Assembly (NCBI GenBank): GCA_028293545.1
Contig: JAQGOP010000034.1
Location: forward strand, 1-64,000
Direction of reading: 5' to 3'
From: Verrucomicrobiota bacterium
Lineage (GTDB): Bacteria; Verrucomicrobiota; Verrucomicrobiia; Opitutales; Opitutaceae
Length of the DNA stretch: 64,000 nucleotides
The notes below the pieces were generated by a model. The model saw nothing but the letters and a program-made list of their open reading frames with translations. It had not been told where the DNA came from and searched no databases. The position numbers and the translations under genes were made by a program. This document shows positions 1-8,348 of the stretch, one piece after another; position 1 is the first letter of the stretch; each line of letters begins with the position of its first letter.

Positions 1-1124
1 CGCAGCGCATGGAGAGCATCGGGATTCTCGCCGGCGGCATTGCCCACGATCTCAACAACGCGCTCGCGCCGATCCTGATGGGCTTGAGCATGCTGCAGGC
101 GAAATCGAACGACGCCGAGGTGCGCCGGTTGATGAGCGTGATGGAAAAAAGTGCCCAGCACGGGGCGAGCCTGGTGCGGCAGGTGCTCGCCTTCGCGCGT
201 GGCACGCAGGGCGAACGCGCGGAACTCCAGCCCCAGGCCGTGATTCGCGAGGCCGTCACGCTCCTGAGCGAAACCTTGCCCCGCGCGATCACGGTTGAAA
301 TGGACGCCGCGCCGGACCTGGCGTTGGTTTCGGCGGATTCAACCCAGCTGAGCCAGGTGCTGATGAACCTCGGGATCAATGCCCGCGACGCGATGCCCGA
401 GGGCGGCCGCCTGGTATTTCGCGCGCTCAACGTCACGGTCGGCGAAGGCCACGCGCGGGTGCATCCCGGGATTTCCGCGGGGCCCTATGTGCTCCTGGTG
501 GTGGAAGACTCCGGCACGGGCATTCCGCCGGACATCATCGAGCGAATTTTCGATCCGTTTTTCACCACGAAAGGCGCCGGCAAAGGATCCGGGCTCGGGC
601 TGTCGACGGTGCTCGGCATCGTGAAGAGCCACGGCGGCTTCATGGAAGTGCAGAGCGAAATCGGGCACGGCACGAAGTTCAGCCTGTATTTCCCCGCGAT
701 CACTGCTTCGCAGGTGACGCGCCCCACTATTATGGAAAAAGCTCCCCCCCGCGGTAACGGTGAAACTATCCTTGTAATCGACGACGAAGCCGATGTGCGC
801 GACGTGGTGCAGGCGCTTCTGGAGTCCTCGGGCTACACGGTCCGCCTCGCCGCGGAAGGCATGGCTGGGATCGGGGTTTATTCCGAGTACCGCTCGGAAA
901 TCTCCGCCGTGATCACGGATATGATGATGCCCGCGATGCAGGGTTCGGAGGTCGTGAAGGAACTCCGGAAGATCAACCCGGAGCTCCGCGTGGTCGCGAT
1001 GAGCGGGGTGCTGGCGAGCAATACGAACATCCGCGAGGAACCGGGGCGCACCGTGCTCCTTCAAAAACCGATGACGGGGATCGCGCTGCTCCAGACGGTG
1101 CACAAGCTACTGCAGGCAAAATAA
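1..1124 (+). CDS. Hybrid sensor histidine kinase, 3' part (5' end outside the window)
   Basis: The reading frame is already open at the left edge (codons for Q-R precede the first Met at 9), so the N-terminal sensor part is missing. The visible part begins at the histidine phospho-acceptor box (AGGIAHDLNN). A HATPase_c domain follows, with an N-box (NLGINARDAMPEGG), G1 (VEDSGTGIP), an F-box and G2 (GKGSGLGLS). A C-terminal receiver starts near residue 250 of the visible part, with acidic pair DD, phospho-Asp in ITDMMMP and Lys in LLQKP. This order suggests autophosphorylation followed by intramolecular transfer to the receiver. The input signal cannot be told. It ends about 150 bp before tRNA-Phe and has no partner gene in view. 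Confidence 0.9.
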   Translation, partial: QRMESIGILAGGIAHDLNNALAPILMGLSMLQAKSNDAEVRRLMSVMEKSAQHGASLVRQVLAFARGTQGERAELQPQAVIREAVTLLSETLPRAITVEMDAAPDLALVSADSTQLSQVLMNLGINARDAMPEGGRLVFRALNVTVGEGHARVHPGISAGPYVLLVVEDSGTGIPPDIIERIFDPFFTTKGAGKGSGLGLSTVLGIVKSHGGFMEVQSEIGHGTKFSLYFPAITASQVTRPTIMEKAPPRGNGETILVIDDEADVRDVVQALLESSGYTVRLAAEGMAGIGVYSEYRSEISAVITDMMMPAMQGSEVVKELRKINPELRVVAMSGVLASNTNIREEPGRTVLLQKPMTGIALLQTVHKLLQAK

Positions 1125-1212
1125 GCCGTTGAAAGTTGCCCGGTGAAGGGCGCCGGCGCTCGATCGCGGCCGGGCGGTGAAACGCTTGTCGTGAATCCCC
1201 CGTCGAAATTGC

Positions 1213-1242
1213 TTGTCACCTCTTTTCCCCGACGCCTAATAC
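1213..1242 (+). promoter_or_regulatory. Candidate housekeeping promoter of tRNA-Phe
   Basis: TTGTCA (1213-1218) and TAATAC (1237-1242) are separated by 18 bp and end about 30 bp before the mature tRNA start. The -35 matches five of six consensus bases and the -10 is weaker. This is inference from motif and position only. Confidence 0.35.
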
Positions 1243-1272
1243 CCACCGCTCGTCTCCATGCGAGAAGGTCTT

Positions 1273-1346
<74 letters not shown>

Positions 1347-1348
<2 letters not shown>

Positions 1349-1369
1349 CTTTTTCCGCAGGAAAAAGTG
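1347..1369. repeat. Perfect 10-bp inverted repeat directly after tRNA-Phe
   Basis: CACTTTTTCC and GGAAAAAGTG flank a 3-nt loop (GCA). The left arm overlaps the last two bases of the tRNA CCA end. It may act as a transcription terminator or processing hairpin for the tRNA, although no T-run follows the right arm. Confidence 0.5.
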
Positions 1370-1730
1370 CCACGCCGAAGCCCAAAGAGCGAAGGCGGTC
1401 GAACGACGTAAAAGGCCGACGAAGCTCTAGCTCAGGGGGATAAGCTGCACGCCTGGCTCAAAGAGATGGCCTTACGGACCAAGCCTCCGACAGGATCCGA
1501 TTGGATGAAGCGCTGCCCGGCACAGGACGGCGACGTGATCGAGATTCGGCGGGTCGCTGAGATGTCGGATTTTTCCGCGGACGTCCAGGCGGCGGCGCGC
1601 GGCGCATGAGCCGCAAACGGCATTAAACGCGGCAAATAGGATCGGGTCCCGATCCACGCGGGGATTGCGACCTGGACGGCAACTTGGCGGCCTTCGTGCG
1701 CGCGAGAAAAACGTCGCGTCGGGACAATAG
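1370..1730. other. Intergenic stretch, possible small coding relic at 1466-1609
   Basis: About 360 bp lie between the tRNA and the end of the minus-strand kinase. The only coding-like signal is a plus-strand frame from ATG 1466 to TGA 1607-1609 (47 aa; starts MALRTKPPTGSDWMK, ends AARGA). It stays open upstream back to a stop in front of KADEALAQ. I recognise no family. It could be the tail of a lost gene or chance. No repeat array or RNA gene was seen. Confidence 0.3.
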
Positions 1731-4700
1731 CTAGTACGCTGCCGTCGCGTTCGCTGGTGAGGGCGTCGCCAGCAGCGTCGCGCGGAGATCCTGGAGACGC
1801 ACGGGCTTGCTGACAAATTCGTCCATGCCGGCGGCAAGGCACGCATCCCGGTCGGTCGACGACGCGCTGGCCGTCATCGCCACGATCCGGGGCCGGTCCT
1901 CCGGTCGCCAGCGGGAACAAATTTCGCGCGCCGCGGCGGGACCGTCCATCTCGGGCATCTGCATGTCCATCAGCACGAGGTCGTAGGTCTTCTTTTCCAA
2001 GGCGATGATCGCTTCGCGGCCATTGCCCGCGAAATCCGCGTCGTAACCCAGGCGCTGGAGCATGAGCTTCGCGACGCGCTGGTTCACCAGGTTATCCTCG
2101 GCGATGAGGATCGAAAGGGGGTGGCTCTGCGCGAGCGGTTCGCCCGAGGAACCTGGGTCGACACTCGTCGCGCGCTTGATTTTTCGGCCATGGAAAACTT
2201 CGACGAGCAAATTGAACAACACCGACGGCTTGATCGGTTTGCTCGCGCAGGCCGCGATCCCGAGCGCGGCCGGTGCGACCGCGTGGCCAAGCGAGGTGAG
2301 GAGAATGATCGGTAACTGAACCGGCGAACGATGACGGCGAATTTCAGCGGTGAGCTGGTGGCCGTCCATCCCGGGCATCTGGAGATCGAGGATCGCGGCA
2401 TCGTAGGACTCGCCTTTTTCCAACCGCGCCAAGGCCTCGGCGCCGGACGCGACCCCGCTCGGGCGCAGGCCCCAGGATCCGAGCTGGAGGCAGAGGATGC
2501 GGCGATTGGTGACGTTGTCGTCGACGATCAGCACCCGCCGATCCTCGATATCGACCGGGCTGCCGTCGGCCGCGACCATGGGCATTTCCAGCGGCGCGGG
2601 CTCGACCGTGATTTCGAAGGCGAAGGTGCTGCCGCTGCCCGGCACGCTCTCGACCCAGATGCGGCCGCCCATGAGCTCGACGAGGCGCTTGCAGATCGCG
2701 AGTCCGAGACCTGTGCCGCCGTAGTGCTTCGTGGTCGAGGCGTCGACCTGGCTGAAGGATTTGAAGAGGCGGTTGAGGCGATCCCCGGGGATGCCGATGC
2801 CCGAGTCGCGCACGGCGACGATCAGCTTCACCTTGCCATCGGGCGTATAAGAGGTGACGCCGACATTGACGAAGACTTCGCCGCGTGCCGTGAATTTAAC
2901 CGCGTTGCTCAGCAGGTTGACAATCACTTGGCGGACGCGCGTGACGTCGCCGAGGATCGAAGGCGGCGCATCGACGTCGATCCAGTAAAGCAGGTCGATT
3001 TTCTTTTCGGTCGCGCGGGCCGCCAGCACGTCGATCGACGATTCGACGCATTCCCGCAGGTCGAACGACGCACGCTCGAGTTCGAGGTGGCCGGATTCGA
3101 TCTTCGAGTAATCGAGGATGTCGTTGATCAGGCCCAGGAGGGCATCGCCGCTCGATCGGATCGTCTCCGCGAATTCCCTGACTTCACCCGTGGGCTTCGA
3201 ATCGAGCAGCAACCCGCTCATGCCGATGATCGCATTGAGCGGCGTGCGGATTTCGTGGCTCATGTTCGCGAGGAATTCCGACTTGGCCTGCGTGGCCGCG
3301 CCCGCTTCCTGCGCGAGCGATTCCGCGCGGTTTGCCGCGGCGGATAATTTCGCGTTCAGCTGCTCGGCTTCGTCGCGCGCCGCCGCAATCTGCGACTGAA
3401 CCTGGCGTTCCTCGGTGATATCCCACGTGGTGCCAACAATCCGCTGGGGACGATGGTCCGCGGAGCGCCGCACATGCGCGCGGGTGCGGAGCACGTGCTC
3501 GGTGCCGTCGAGGCGAACGTGGCGATAGGTCGTGTCGATGGCGTCGAGCCCCCCGATGACTTCGCGAAAAAGCTTTCGCAGGCGGGCCCGGTCGTCGGGA
3601 TGGATGCACGCGAACCACGCGGCGCGGCTGCCGTCGAAGGCATCGGCGCCCAGGCCGTGGAGGCGCAGCATGCGTTCGTCCCAGAGCACGCGTTGGTGGA
3701 CGACGTCGAAGTCCCAGATGCCGAACTGGCCGGACTCGGCGGCGAGCTGCAGGCGTTCGGTCAGGGCTTGAAGGTGGAGTTCCTGCTGCTTGCGGGCGCT
3801 GTTGTCCTGGATCGAGCAGCGCAGCCCGGTGATGCGGCCCGCGTGGTCGCGGATGATTTTGTCGCTGAGCAGCACGGCGACCTTGGTGCCGTCCTTGCGG
3901 ACGAACTGCCGCTCGAAAAAATGTCCCGCGGGAAGGGCGCCGAAAAGTTTTCCGCGCAGGGACTCGATCGCCTCCGCCGGATTCTCGACGAGTTCGGAGG
4001 CGTGGCGTCCGAGGACTTCCGCTTCGGTATAGCCGAGCAGGTTGAGCTCGGTCTGGTTCATCCGCACGATGCGACCCTGGGCATCGAGTTCGTGATAACC
4101 GGCGGGAGCCTCGTCGAAGAGCTGGCGGAAACGCTCTTCGCTTTCGCGGAGCGTTTCCTCATGGCGCTTCTGCTTCGTGATGTCGGTGTGCGCGCGGCGA
4201 TAACCGGTGATGCGGCCATGTTCGTCGCGCAGGGTGGCGATGGTGCACTGGAGCCAGTAGAGCGACTGGTCGCGCGCGCGGTGGCAGATTTCGCCAGACC
4301 AACCGCCTTCGCGGGCGACGGTCGCATAGACTTCGTTCCAAAACGAAATGGGAAGGTGCCCGGACTCGAGCATGCGGTGGTTTTTGCCGATCAGCTCTTC
4401 CAAGGGGTACCCGCTCGCGCGGCAGAACGAGGCGTTGGCGTAGACGATCCGCCCCTCGGCATCGGTTTCGGAAACCTGCGCGTGCTGGTCGAGCACCTGT
4501 TTTTGTCCCTGGAGAAGGGCGAGCGCGGCGCTCAACTGTTGCTCCGCGGCGAGCTCCAGGCTCCGCCCGGTGCGGAGAAGGCGCCACATGAACGGCGCGG
4601 CCACGCCGACCATGGCAATGGCGTGGATCGAAACCACGAACGGGGTCGCCAGGGCCGGAAAGTGGGAAAGGATGAAACCGACGAGAGCCTCGATGGCCAG

Positions 4701-4766
4701 AATACCGAGCAGGGCGCCCACGAACAGACGCACGGGTGGATTCGCGGCAGCAGAGTGCTTCACCAT
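1731..4766 (-). CDS. Membrane-anchored hybrid sensor histidine kinase with three PAS and two receiver domains
   Basis: 1011 aa. Two transmembrane segments lie in roughly residues 10-65. Three PAS/PAC modules follow at about 90-215, 220-340 and 350-460; the third has the PAS_3-type HPDDR motif. A short coiled coil leads into the HisKA box [13 protein letters not shown] (His near 504). The HATPase_c domain has DSGIGIP and GGTGLGLAI. Two receivers have phospho-Asp motifs [11 protein letters not shown] and [11 protein letters not shown]. The BarA/ArcB-like layout without an Hpt domain suggests transfer to a separate Hpt protein. A sigma-28-like promoter sits directly upstream (4776-4802), which would link this kinase to the motility regulon. 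The signal is unknown. Confidence 0.93.
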   Translation of the reverse strand: MVKHSAAANPPVRLFVGALLGILAIEALVGFILSHFPALATPFVVSIHAIAMVGVAAPFMWRLLRTGRSLELAAEQQLSAALALLQGQKQVLDQHAQVSETDAEGRIVYANASFCRASGYPLEELIGKNHRMLESGHLPISFWNEVYATVAREGGWSGEICHRARDQSLYWLQCTIATLRDEHGRITGYRRAHTDITKQKRHEETLRESEERFRQLFDEAPAGYHELDAQGRIVRMNQTELNLLGYTEAEVLGRHASELVENPAEAIESLRGKLFGALPAGHFFERQFVRKDGTKVAVLLSDKIIRDHAGRITGLRCSIQDNSARKQQELHLQALTERLQLAAESGQFGIWDFDVVHQRVLWDERMLRLHGLGADAFDGSRAAWFACIHPDDRARLRKLFREVIGGLDAIDTTYRHVRLDGTEHVLRTRAHVRRSADHRPQRIVGTTWDITEERQVQSQIAAARDEAEQLNAKLSAAANRAESLAQEAGAATQAKSEFLANMSHEIRTPLNAIIGMSGLLLDSKPTGEVREFAETIRSSGDALLGLINDILDYSKIESGHLELERASFDLRECVESSIDVLAARATEKKIDLLYWIDVDAPPSILGDVTRVRQVIVNLLSNAVKFTARGEVFVNVGVTSYTPDGKVKLIVAVRDSGIGIPGDRLNRLFKSFSQVDASTTKHYGGTGLGLAICKRLVELMGGRIWVESVPGSGSTFAFEITVEPAPLEMPMVAADGSPVDIEDRRVLIVDDNVTNRRILCLQLGSWGLRPSGVASGAEALARLEKGESYDAAILDLQMPGMDGHQLTAEIRRHRSPVQLPIILLTSLGHAVAPAALGIAACASKPIKPSVLFNLLVEVFHGRKIKRATSVDPGSSGEPLAQSHPLSILIAEDNLVNQRVAKLMLQRLGYDADFAGNGREAIIALEKKTYDLVLMDMQMPEMDGPAAAREICSRWRPEDRPRIVAMTASASSTDRDACLAAGMDEFVSKPVRLQDLRATLLATPSPANATAAY

Positions 4767-4775
4767 GGTGGGCTT

Positions 4776-4802
4776 ATATCGGCGCTCACGTCCGGCGCTT
4801 GA
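4776..4802 (-). promoter_or_regulatory. Sigma-28-like promoter of the PAS hybrid kinase
   Basis: On the minus strand TCAA (4802-4799), 15 bp, GCCGATAT (4783-4776). The sigma-28 consensus is TAAA-N15-GCCGATAA. The predicted start of transcription (about 4769) lies only about 3 nt before the ATG at 4766. The near-leaderless position recurs at other sites in this window. Confidence 0.5.
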
Positions 4803-4898
4803 GGGTTTTCGCTGGAATCGCCGCGGTGGGTAACACCTTTCGCGGGAATGGTAAAAACTATCTCAGTCGGGCCCGATCCGGCCGATGATACTCCTGAG

Positions 4899-5804
4899 AT
4901 GCCTGTCGACGCCATGATGACCAGCCTCAGCGTGTTTACCCCGGAAGACATCGTCCGGGAGGTGAAAAATTTGCCGTCGGCGCCGAAAGTCCTGCCGCAC
5001 CTGAAACGCCTGCTTAGCGACGGCAATTCCTCGATCCACGAAATCGTGGCGCTAATCCGGATCGACCCGGGCATCTCCGCGCGCGTGCTGCGCGTCGCGA
5101 ACAGCGCGTATTTCGGGAAAGGCGTGCGCTGCGTCGCGGTGGACGAAGCGGTGCAGCGCGTCGGCTTCGACGAAATCTACAACCTGGTTGGGTTTGCCGT
5201 CTCCGCCCCGGTGATGGCGAGGTCGCTCGACGCCTATGCACTCGACGCTGACACCGTGTGGAAAAACGCCGTGGCCTGTGCGCTCGCGGCGGAAATGCTG
5301 GCGTTGCGCACGGCGCAGGACTGCGACGTCGCCTACACGATCGGCCTGCTGCACAGCGTCGGAATGGTGGTCATCGACGAATGGATCCGGGCCAACCAAC
5401 CCCAGCTTCGACTGCGGTTCACCGGCTTCCCGCGCGAAGCGGTGGCGAGCGAACGCATTGCGCTGGGTTTCACGCAAGCCGAAGCCGGCGCCGCCCTGCT
5501 CCAGCATTGGGATTTTCCCCCCGATATGAGCGAGCCCGTGCGCTGGCAGTACGCGCCGCGCTCCTCGGCGCTGCATACGAAGATGACGAGCCTCCTGCAT
5601 GCGGCGAAGTGGCTGCGCTCCGTGGTGTGCGCCGGCGCGGCGGGGAAACCTGCGCCACTCGATGCGGGAATGCTGCAGCCTCTCGGTCTTCGTCCGGAAG
5701 CGCTCGAGCGCATGACGGGTGAACTGGAAAGCCAGCTCAGCGCGGTGAGTTCGCTGTTGGAACTGGGGCCGGGAAAAACGCGGCCGCCCGAGCAGGGTGG
5801 GTGA
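4899..5804 (+). CDS. HDOD domain protein (first of three)
   Basis: The HDOD domain (HD-related output domain, PF08668) covers about residues 25-220. Its hallmarks are the early NLPSAPKVLPHLKRLL helix, IRIDPGISARVLRVANSAYF, and the later GLLHSVGMVVID region. These domains lack HD hydrolase metal ligands and usually serve as signalling scaffolds, often with motility or two-component systems. The start is uncertain. ATG 4848 gives 318 aa. ATG 4899 is preferred because a sigma-28-like -10 box (GCCGATGA, 4881-4888) would start transcription about 4 nt before it, as at several other genes here; its -35 is poor. It is divergent from the PAS kinase, suggesting a functional pair. Confidence 0.88.
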   Translation: MPVDAMMTSLSVFTPEDIVREVKNLPSAPKVLPHLKRLLSDGNSSIHEIVALIRIDPGISARVLRVANSAYFGKGVRCVAVDEAVQRVGFDEIYNLVGFAVSAPVMARSLDAYALDADTVWKNAVACALAAEMLALRTAQDCDVAYTIGLLHSVGMVVIDEWIRANQPQLRLRFTGFPREAVASERIALGFTQAEAGAALLQHWDFPPDMSEPVRWQYAPRSSALHTKMTSLLHAAKWLRSVVCAGAAGKPAPLDAGMLQPLGLRPEALERMTGELESQLSAVSSLLELGPGKTRPPEQGG

Positions 5805-5849
5805 TTTTCAAACCACCCGGCCTGGCGGGCGCGTCCCGCAACTCAACGC

Positions 5850-6233
5850 TTACGAACAGCGGGCGTAGATTTTCTGCAGCAGTGCCGTCGCGGGCGCGGG
5901 CGCGGCCTGGGCTCCGCCCGAGTGCGCGCTGGCCAGGCTGGAGCGGAGGAGGAGCTGCTCGTTTTCCTTGTCGAGCTGGAGAATCTGCAGGATGCGTGCG
6001 CGCGTTTTTTCCAGGCTGGCCTGGGTCGCCGGGTCACGCACGGACGCAGCGGGCAGCGTGCGCAACGCGGCGAGGGAAATATCGAGCTGTTCCAGGAGGC
6101 TGCGCTTCCGGGCGAGCAGCGCCGCATCGGGCACGCGTTGGTGCTGACGCAGGAAGCGATTCTCATCCATCACGCATTGGTGGATCTCGTCGCACAACTG
6201 CTGGTGCTGCTGGAGGGTGGGAAGGTGGCTCAT
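5850..6233 (-). CDS. Small helical protein, possibly a FlgN/FliT-like flagellar chaperone
   Basis: 127 aa, starting MSHLPTLQQHQQL. It is predicted to be almost all alpha-helical with heptad-like LLARKRSLLEQLDISLAALR and KENEQLLLR segments and an Ala/Pro-rich tail. Size and helix pattern resemble FlgN/FliT type III export chaperones, but there is no diagnostic motif, and a clear FlgN is encoded at 58887. ATG 6233-6231 overlaps the stop of the TPR gene in an ATGA arrangement, so translation is probably coupled. It is the last gene of a three-gene minus-strand operon with a sigma-28-like promoter. Confidence 0.55.
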   Translation of the reverse strand: MSHLPTLQQHQQLCDEIHQCVMDENRFLRQHQRVPDAALLARKRSLLEQLDISLAALRTLPAASVRDPATQASLEKTRARILQILQLDKENEQLLLRSSLASAHSGGAQAAPAPATALLQKIYARCS

Positions 6234-7522
6234 AGGGGACTGGCCGCGGGGGTCGCCGGCGCCGGGGGCGGCGCACGGCCGGTGGTCGTTTCGAAAATGC
6301 TGCTGATCTGGCGGTGCATCGTGTCGTTCCAATCGAGATGGGCAAGCCGCCAGGTGGCCATGCGTCCCATCTCCGCGGCGTCGGGGGACGGATTTTGTTT
6401 CGTCGCATCCACGATGCCTTGGTACGCGACACGGGCGCGATCGGCGCTGCCAAGGCGCTCCTGGCAAAGCGCGATCTGGTACAGCACCGGCAAACGCCAC
6501 GCCGGGTCGTCCGATAATGCGGCGAGGCCCGAGTAGATTGCCTGGGCGTTGAGCACGTCGCCGTGTTCAAAGAAGTCGTTCGCGAGCTGGTTGCCCGTGC
6601 GGCGCTGCCAGTACGCCCAGCGCTTGGTATCGGCGGCCATGCGCGGCTTTTCCGCCCGCAATAATTCAAGCGTCGCGTTCATCGCCTCGTCGCCGCGCCC
6701 GAGCGAACGCAGGTTCACGGCGAGCAGGTAACGCGCTTCCGGGCCGTTGGAGTCGTCGGGCCACTGTTCCAAATATTGGCGCAGCATCGTCGTGGCGGCT
6801 TCGCGATCGCCTTGGAGCGACAGCGAGTATCCGGCCTTGAATTGGGCGCGGGCGCGGTCGGCTGGGGCCAGGTCGAGCAGGCGCAGGCGCGAGAAAAACT
6901 TGCTCGCCTCGACGAAGTCGCCGGCTTGGAAATGAGTCTCGGCGATCTCGAACTGCGCGGTTTTCGCGAGCTGCTGGTAGTGGTCGAAACCTTCCGAGGG
7001 CAGTTTCAGCGTCGAGTTGATCACGCTGTAGAAACGCGTGATCGCCAGGCGGTACGCGCCCATCGACCGCAGGGTGCGCCCGAGGTCGAGCAGGGCGTCG
7101 GGCGTGCGTTCGTCGCCCGGGTATTCCTTGAGGTATTTCTCGTAGATGGCCGCGGCCTTTGTCAGCGCTCCCTGCTTGCGGTGCATCCGCGCGAGCGCGA
7201 GCAGCGCGGTCTTGACCTCGGGAATTCCCGCGACCTGCGACGTGAGCACCTGCCGGAATGCGATCTCGGCGGAATCGTACTCGCCGCGGTCGGCCAGGGC
7301 CGTGCCGAGCTTGAGGAGGCTGCGCACGTCACCGACGTCTTCCTTGCTTGCAGCGACCGCGGCGGGCGTTCCGTCGTGGTGCGCCGATTTTTCCGCCGTC
7401 ACCGGGGCGGCGAGCTCCCCGCCCTCCTCGTTGGCGCGCGAGCGGGCGCTCAACATCGCGAAGAGCGCGAAACCGGCGGCCAAACGAAGGAGAAGCGGGG
7501 AAGGGCGGACGGACCGGGTCAT
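6230..7522 (-). CDS. Exported TPR protein
   Basis: 430 aa. An N-terminal signal peptide (RLAAGFALFAMLSARSRA, cut near residue 31) points to the periplasm. Several TPR-like repeats run from about residue 70 to 360, for example ALADRGEYDSAEIAFRQVL, KQGALTKAAAIYEKYLKEYPGD and GDREAATTMLRQYLEQWPDD. The last two resemble YbgF/BamD-type repeats, which usually scaffold protein complexes. It starts in a 4-bp ATGA overlap with the upstream gene and ends in another with the downstream gene, so the three genes form one tight unit. No enzymatic motif is seen. A periplasmic role in motility is only inferred from its promoter class. Confidence 0.8.
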   Translation of the reverse strand: MTRSVRPSPLLLRLAAGFALFAMLSARSRANEEGGELAAPVTAEKSAHHDGTPAAVAASKEDVGDVRSLLKLGTALADRGEYDSAEIAFRQVLTSQVAGIPEVKTALLALARMHRKQGALTKAAAIYEKYLKEYPGDERTPDALLDLGRTLRSMGAYRLAITRFYSVINSTLKLPSEGFDHYQQLAKTAQFEIAETHFQAGDFVEASKFFSRLRLLDLAPADRARAQFKAGYSLSLQGDREAATTMLRQYLEQWPDDSNGPEARYLLAVNLRSLGRGDEAMNATLELLRAEKPRMAADTKRWAYWQRRTGNQLANDFFEHGDVLNAQAIYSGLAALSDDPAWRLPVLYQIALCQERLGSADRARVAYQGIVDATKQNPSPDAAEMGRMATWRLAHLDWNDTMHRQISSIFETTTGRAPPPAPATPAASPL

Positions 7523-8109
7523 TTTTGGATGTAGGTGGCGGAGCTGGCCGGAAGGGCCGGTGGCGACGAGGCATTGCGGGGAACGGGAACGATCAAGGTC
7601 ACGTCACCCGGTTGGCCGCCGGAGGCAGGGATTTGGAAGTACGGGAGGAAATCCTCGGCGCGAACTTGGGGGCGGGTTTCGTCGGGAAGGATGGCCGAGG
7701 GCGTGGGTTGATCCGGGGACGATCCGCCCGCACTGGTTTCGATCCTGGATTCAGCAGTGGGCGCCGGGGCCGGGCCGTGAAGCAGGGTCGACTGCGCCGC
7801 GGCGGCATTGGCCATCGCGACGGAGCTTTCGGTTCGGGTCATGGCTGGCTGCGGCGGAGCGGCGGCCGGCGGGCGCGCCGCTAGGTCGGGCGGCGGCGGC
7901 AATTCGGCAAAGCGCAGGGGCGGTGCGCCCAGGGCCTGAAGGTACGAGGCGGCTTCCCGGCCCGCACGATCGGTGCTCGAACCCAGGTCCATCCGCTGCC
8001 GCATCGCGGCCGGGAGGAGGTGGGTAACACCGGCGGAAAGCATGAGCGCGAGGCATTGCAGGCCCCGGCGCAAGGCTTGTGGCCGATGCGTTGGTTCGCG
8101 GTGATTCAT
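7519..8109 (-). CDS. Proline/alanine-rich exported or membrane-anchored protein, function unknown
   Basis: About 196 aa from ATG 8109 (MNHREPTHRPQ); an ATG at 8172 would lie upstream of the predicted transcription start. A hydrophobic segment (LQCLALMLSAGVTHLLPAAM) follows a basic N-terminus and may be a signal peptide or anchor. The rest is low-complexity and rich in Pro and Ala, with a short more conserved-looking tail (DFLPYFQIPA...DVTLIVPVPRN). I recognise no family. It is the first gene of the operon with the TPR protein and the small helical protein, and it has a sigma-28-like promoter. Confidence 0.65.
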   Translation of the reverse strand: MNHREPTHRPQALRRGLQCLALMLSAGVTHLLPAAMRQRMDLGSSTDRAGREAASYLQALGAPPLRFAELPPPPDLAARPPAAAPPQPAMTRTESSVAMANAAAAQSTLLHGPAPAPTAESRIETSAGGSSPDQPTPSAILPDETRPQVRAEDFLPYFQIPASGGQPGDVTLIVPVPRNASSPPALPASSATYIQK

Positions 8110-8160
8110 TTCGTGATAAACATCCCATGTTAATGGATGGTCATGATGTGCCCGGACGGA

Positions 8161-8188
8161 ATATCGGCGCACTCACCACGAAGCTTGA
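8161..8188 (-). promoter_or_regulatory. Sigma-28-like promoter of the 8109-5850 operon
   Basis: On the minus strand TCAAGCTT (8188-8181), 12 bp, GCCGATAT (8168-8161). The overall TCAA-to-box spacing is 16 bp, the same as at fliD. The predicted start of transcription, near 8154, is about 45 nt before ATG 8109. The -10 box is identical to that of the PAS kinase promoter. Confidence 0.5.
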
Positions 8189-8226
8189 GGGAAAAGTCCA
8201 CCGCGGGCGAAAGTCCGCCGGCCGGG

Positions 8227-8248
8227 GTCCGAAATCCGAAACTCCGAC
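8227..8248 (-). repeat. CGGATTTCGGA-type intergenic repeat fragment
   Basis: The minus strand reads GGAGTTTCGGATTTCGGA. This is the same simple motif family as the copy at 54086-54118, and related to the inverted copies around the flgI start (57329-57356 and 57425-57445). It appears to be a short dispersed repeat of this genome. Confidence 0.4.
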
Positions 8249-8326
8249 CCTTGGCCGCGAATAAGGAAAGCGCCGGCGCCCGCCGGCTCCGAAGATCGAA
8301 TTCCCGCTTCGTGCCCCTTAAGAGGT

Positions 8327-8343
8327 CGAAGCCGCCGGCTTCG
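8327..8343 (-). terminator. Hairpin just after the kinase stop
   Basis: CGAAGCC-GCC-GGCTTCG forms a 7-bp stem with a 3-nt loop. It starts five bases beyond the stop codon of the minus-strand kinase. The T-run (GTTTTCT) is on the plus-strand side, so it is a better terminator for plus-strand transcription; for the kinase it is a plausible end hairpin. Confidence 0.5.
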
Positions 8344-8348
8344 GTTTT

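Noticed and set aside
2331-4802. Long plus-strand open frames opposite the PAS hybrid kinase
   Set aside because: They are high-GC shadow frames. The minus strand encodes clear PAS, HisKA, HATPase and receiver motifs.
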